Shown here piece by piece: positions 61,872-64,000 of a DNA stretch of 64,000 nt (the first letter of the stretch is position 1; every line of letters begins with the position of its first letter). Origin of the DNA: Mycobacterium interjectum (GTDB taxonomy: Bacteria; Actinomycetota; Actinomycetes; Mycobacteriales; Mycobacteriaceae); assembly GCA_002102225.1 (NCBI GenBank), contig LQPB01000090.1, forward strand, positions 186,001 through 250,000, given 5' to 3'. Below the pieces are notes generated by a model, which was given only the letters and a program-made list of their open reading frames with translations, did no database searches and had not been told where the DNA came from. The position numbers were made by a program, and so were the translations under genes.

Positions 61872-63101
61872 ATGGAGACGAGAGATATCGGCGCCGACCT
61901 GGTGGTGGTGGGCGCCGGCCCCGCCGGCTCGGCGGCGGCCGCCTGGGCCGCGCGCGCCGGTCGCGACGTCCTGGTCATCGACTCCGCCGGCTTCCCCCGC
62001 GACAAACCATGCGGCGACGGGCTGACCCCGCGCGCGGTCGCCGAACTCGAACGACTCGGGCTGGGCGACTGGCTCGACACGCGCATCCGGCACCGCGGGC
62101 TACGGATGAGCGGATTCGGCGGCGACGTGGAGATCGACTGGCCGGGCCCGTCGTTCCCGTCGACCAGCAGCGCGGTGGCCCGCTTCGAGCTGGACGACCG
62201 CATCCGCAAGTGCGCGGGGGACTCCGGGGCCCGGATGCTGCTCGGGACCAAAGTGGTTGGCGCGCATCACGACTCGTCGCGACGCGTGGTGTCGCTGACG
62301 TTGGCCGACGGCACAGAGGTGCGGTGTGGCCGGCTGATCGTCGCCGACGGGGCCCGCTCGTCGCTGGGCCGCAAGCTGGGCCGGCGCTGGCATCAGGAAA
62401 CGGTGTACGGCGTGGCCGCGCGCGGCTATCTGACCACGCCCCGGGCCGACGACCCCTGGCTGACCTCGCACCTGGAGCTGCGCTCCCCCGACGGCGCCGT
62501 GCTGCCGGGCTACGGCTGGATCTTCCCGCTGGGCAACGGCGAGGTGAACATCGGCGTCGGGGCGTTGTCGACGTCGAAGCGGCCGGCGGACCTGGCGCTG
62601 CGGCCGCTGATCTGCTACTACACGGACCTGCGCCGCGACGAGTGGGGCTTTTCCGGCGAGCCGCGGGCGGTGGCGTCGGCGCTGCTGCCGATGGGCGGCG
62701 CGGTCTCCGGGGTGGCCGGCCCCAACTGGATGCTCATCGGCGACGCGGCGGCCTGCGTGAACCCGCTCAACGGCGAGGGCATCGACTACGGCCTGGAGAC
62801 CGGGCGGCTGGCCGCCGAACTGCTGGACTGCCGCGACCTGTCGCGCGTGTGGCCCGCGCTGCTGCAGGAGCACTACAGCCGCGGGTTCTCGGTCGCGCGA
62901 CGGCTCGCCCTGCTGCTGACCTTTCAGCGGTTTCTGCCCGCGACGGGCCCCGTCGCGATGCGCTCGACGCGGTTGATGACGATCGCCGTGCGGGTGATGG
63001 CCAACCTGGTCACCGACGACGACGCCGACTGGGTGGCGCGGGCCTGGCGCGGCGGCGGGCGCTTCTCGCGGCTGATCGATCGCCGAACGCCGTTCAGCTG
63101 A
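61872..63101 (+). CDS. menJ: Menaquinone reductase MenJ (geranylgeranyl-reductase family)
   Basis: The ATG at 61872 gives 409 residues; a GTG at 61866 is possible. The FAD fold is VVVGAGPAGSAAAAWAARAG, followed by FPRDKPCGDGLTPRAV. The second FAD motif is MLIGDAAACVNPLNGEGIDYG. MenJ saturates one isoprene unit of menaquinone-9 at the membrane. Together with grcC1 and the Rv0560c-like methyltransferase it forms a quinone-related block conserved with M. tuberculosis. Confidence 0.93.
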   Translation: METRDIGADLVVVGAGPAGSAAAAWAARAGRDVLVIDSAGFPRDKPCGDGLTPRAVAELERLGLGDWLDTRIRHRGLRMSGFGGDVEIDWPGPSFPSTSSAVARFELDDRIRKCAGDSGARMLLGTKVVGAHHDSSRRVVSLTLADGTEVRCGRLIVADGARSSLGRKLGRRWHQETVYGVAARGYLTTPRADDPWLTSHLELRSPDGAVLPGYGWIFPLGNGEVNIGVGALSTSKRPADLALRPLICYYTDLRRDEWGFSGEPRAVASALLPMGGAVSGVAGPNWMLIGDAAACVNPLNGEGIDYGLETGRLAAELLDCRDLSRVWPALLQEHYSRGFSVARRLALLLTFQRFLPATGPVAMRSTRLMTIAVRVMANLVTDDDADWVARAWRGGGRFSRLIDRRTPFS

Positions 63102-63138
63102 GCCACATTTCCACAGGCCGGCGGCGGTTTGTGCGCAC

Positions 63139-63178
63139 TATATCAACCTTCTTGACATATATCAGAGCCATTGATATA
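63139..63178 (+). promoter_or_regulatory. MarR-type operator and promoter of the Rv0560c-like gene
   Basis: TATATCA (63158-63164) and TGATATA (63172-63178) form an inverted repeat with a 7-base spacer. A further TATATCAA at 63139-63146 pairs with TTGATATA at 63171-63178. The repeat lies over a promoter with TTGACA (63152-63157) and TATACC (63175-63180), 17 bases apart. The predicted start is at the ATG 63188, so the mRNA is probably leaderless. The M. tuberculosis orthologue is salicylate-induced and repressed by the MarR-type Rv2887. Confidence 0.7.
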
Positions 63179-63187
63179 CCTGGGGGC

Positions 63188-63865
63188 ATGACTCAACCAG
63201 TTGATTTCGAATTCGAATCCGCCTACCGCGGCGAATCCGCGCAGTTCGGCGAGGGCACGCGCCCGCCGTGGAGCATCGGCGCCCCGCAGCCGGAGCTGGC
63301 CGCCCTGATCGAGCAGGGCAAGTTCCGCGGCGACGTCCTCGACGTGGGCTGCGGCGAAGCCGCGATCTCGCTCACCCTCGCCGAGCGGGGGGTCACCACG
63401 GTGGGGCTGGATCTCTCCCCCACCGCGATCGACCTGGCCCGGCGCGAGGCCGAGAAGCGGGGCCTGACCAACGCCACCTTCGAGGTGGCCGACATCAGCT
63501 CGTTCACCGGCTATGACGGCCGGTTCTCCACGATCGTCGACTCGACCCTTTTCCACTCGATTCCGGTCGAGGCGCGCGAGGGCTACCAGCAATCGATCGT
63601 GCGCGCCGCGGCGCCCGGTGCCTCCTACTACGCCCTGGTCTTCGACAAGGCCGCGGTGCCCGAGGGCCCGATCAACGCGGTCACCGCGGGCGAACTGCGC
63701 GCGGTGGTGTCCAAGTACTGGGTCGTCGACGAGATCAGGCCCGCGCGCATCTACGCCAAGCTGCCGGACAGTTTTCCCGGCTCGCCGTGGGTCGACGTCC
63801 GCGACGAGCCCAACGGCCTCAAGTCGGTCGGCGCCTGGCTGCTATCCGCGCACCTGGGCGTGTAA
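63188..63865 (+). CDS. SAM-dependent methyltransferase, Rv0560c-like
   Basis: This 225-residue class I methyltransferase has motif I DVLDVGCGEAAISLTLAE and the acidic loop TVGLDLSPTAIDLARRE. The Rv0560c orthologue is strongly induced by salicylate and has been linked to N- or O-methylation of xenobiotics. It contains the STLFHSIPVEAREGYQQS region expected of the family. The start is at the likely transcription start. Confidence 0.9.
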   Translation: MTQPVDFEFESAYRGESAQFGEGTRPPWSIGAPQPELAALIEQGKFRGDVLDVGCGEAAISLTLAERGVTTVGLDLSPTAIDLARREAEKRGLTNATFEVADISSFTGYDGRFSTIVDSTLFHSIPVEAREGYQQSIVRAAAPGASYYALVFDKAAVPEGPINAVTAGELRAVVSKYWVVDEIRPARIYAKLPDSFPGSPWVDVRDEPNGLKSVGAWLLSAHLGV

Positions 63866-63877
63866 AACAACCGGGTG

Positions 63878-63883
63878 TATAGT
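63878..63883 (+). promoter_or_regulatory. -10 element of the last gene
   Basis: TATAGT at 63878-63883 lies 8 bases before the ATG at 63891, so this message also appears leaderless. No good -35 hexamer is seen. Confidence 0.45.
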
Positions 63884-63890
63884 CCGGCTA

Positions 63891-64000
63891 ATGAAGGCTT
63901 CGAGGCTGGCTTCCCTGATCGCCATGGCGGGCGCCGCCGTCGCACTGGCGGCGCCCGCGCAGGCCGACGACTACGACTACGTGTTCAAGCAGACCGTCAA
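63891..64000 (+). CDS. Secreted protein, N-terminal part only
   Basis: The window ends inside this gene. The visible 36 residues form a signal peptide, MKASRLASLIAMAGAAVA followed by LAAPAQA, with cleavage expected before DDYDYVFKQTV. It may be a small mycobacterial exported protein; the family cannot be told from the fragment. Confidence 0.7.
   Translation, partial: MKASRLASLIAMAGAAVALAAPAQADDYDYVFKQTV

Noticed and set aside
61097..63865. 922-residue plus-strand frame running into the Rv0560c-like gene
   Set aside because: Only the last 225 residues are real; the rest is grcC1 antisense and menJ out of frame, and a strong promoter and operator lie directly at 63188.
1..64000. CRISPR arrays, rRNA genes or IS transposases
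   Set aside because: No regularly spaced repeats, rRNA sequence or transposase motifs were seen on either strand.

Overview
The window is mycobacterial chromosome, most likely from a slow-growing non-tuberculous species close to the M. avium complex. The evidence is high GC, frequent GTG starts, 4-base start/stop overlaps, an mce operon, DUF732 secreted proteins, an LpqN-type lipoprotein and a menaquinone reductase. Much of the gene order follows M. tuberculosis Rv0591 to Rv0560 in reverse, broken by large insertions. The species is an inference; family-level gene calls come from motifs and remembered family sequences, not from searches.

Region 1 (1-6282) is the mce2 lipid-import operon on the minus strand: mce2R, yrbE2A, yrbE2B, mce2A, mce2B, mce2C and the first codons of mce2D, with a FadR-type palindrome in front of mce2R. 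Region 2 (6336-17206) is accessory DNA between mce2R and the Rv0585c orthologue, which are neighbours in M. tuberculosis. It carries a three-gene phage-type lysis block (LysA-like, small ORF, LysB-like), a giant patatin-like phospholipase, two orphan membrane proteins, a decayed methyltransferase tail and two tandem SAM methyltransferases.

Region 3 (17326-28280) holds the Rv0585c-like membrane protein, a secreted GH92 mannosidase, lpqN, a deazaflavin-dependent nitroreductase-like protein, galT-galK (Leloir pathway) and a FUSC-family membrane protein. Region 4 (28284-40129) holds two secreted proteins, a CYP125-family P450, a hydrolase, a NYN-domain protein, an MFS transporter, a MurNAc-kinase/MurQ fusion, an amidase, a lipoprotein, a 38-residue metallothionein-like peptide under a copper-type operator, and an NRAMP-related transporter with a DtxR/IdeR-type box.

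Region 5 (40270-51941) is the most unusual part. A 1453-residue AAA-ATPase/class III cyclase precedes a tightly coupled eight-gene operon. The operon encodes a protein with the layout of an HK97-fold (encapsulin-like) shell subunit, a polyprenyl diphosphate synthase, two small unknown proteins, a CrtC/AttH-like hydratase, an SCP2-like carrier, a large carotenoid-desaturase-like flavoprotein and a proline-rich protein with a repeated helix. I read it as a possible compartmentalised isoprenoid pathway.

Region 6 (51961-64000) returns to the conserved backbone: a DUF732 protein, a small membrane protein, tRNA-Tyr, a YajQ-like protein, a Baeyer-Villiger-type monooxygenase, a trypsin-like protease, gpdA1, a SulP transporter, an orphan HicB, htpX, grcC1, menJ, an Rv0560c-like methyltransferase with a MarR-type operator, and the start of a secreted protein.
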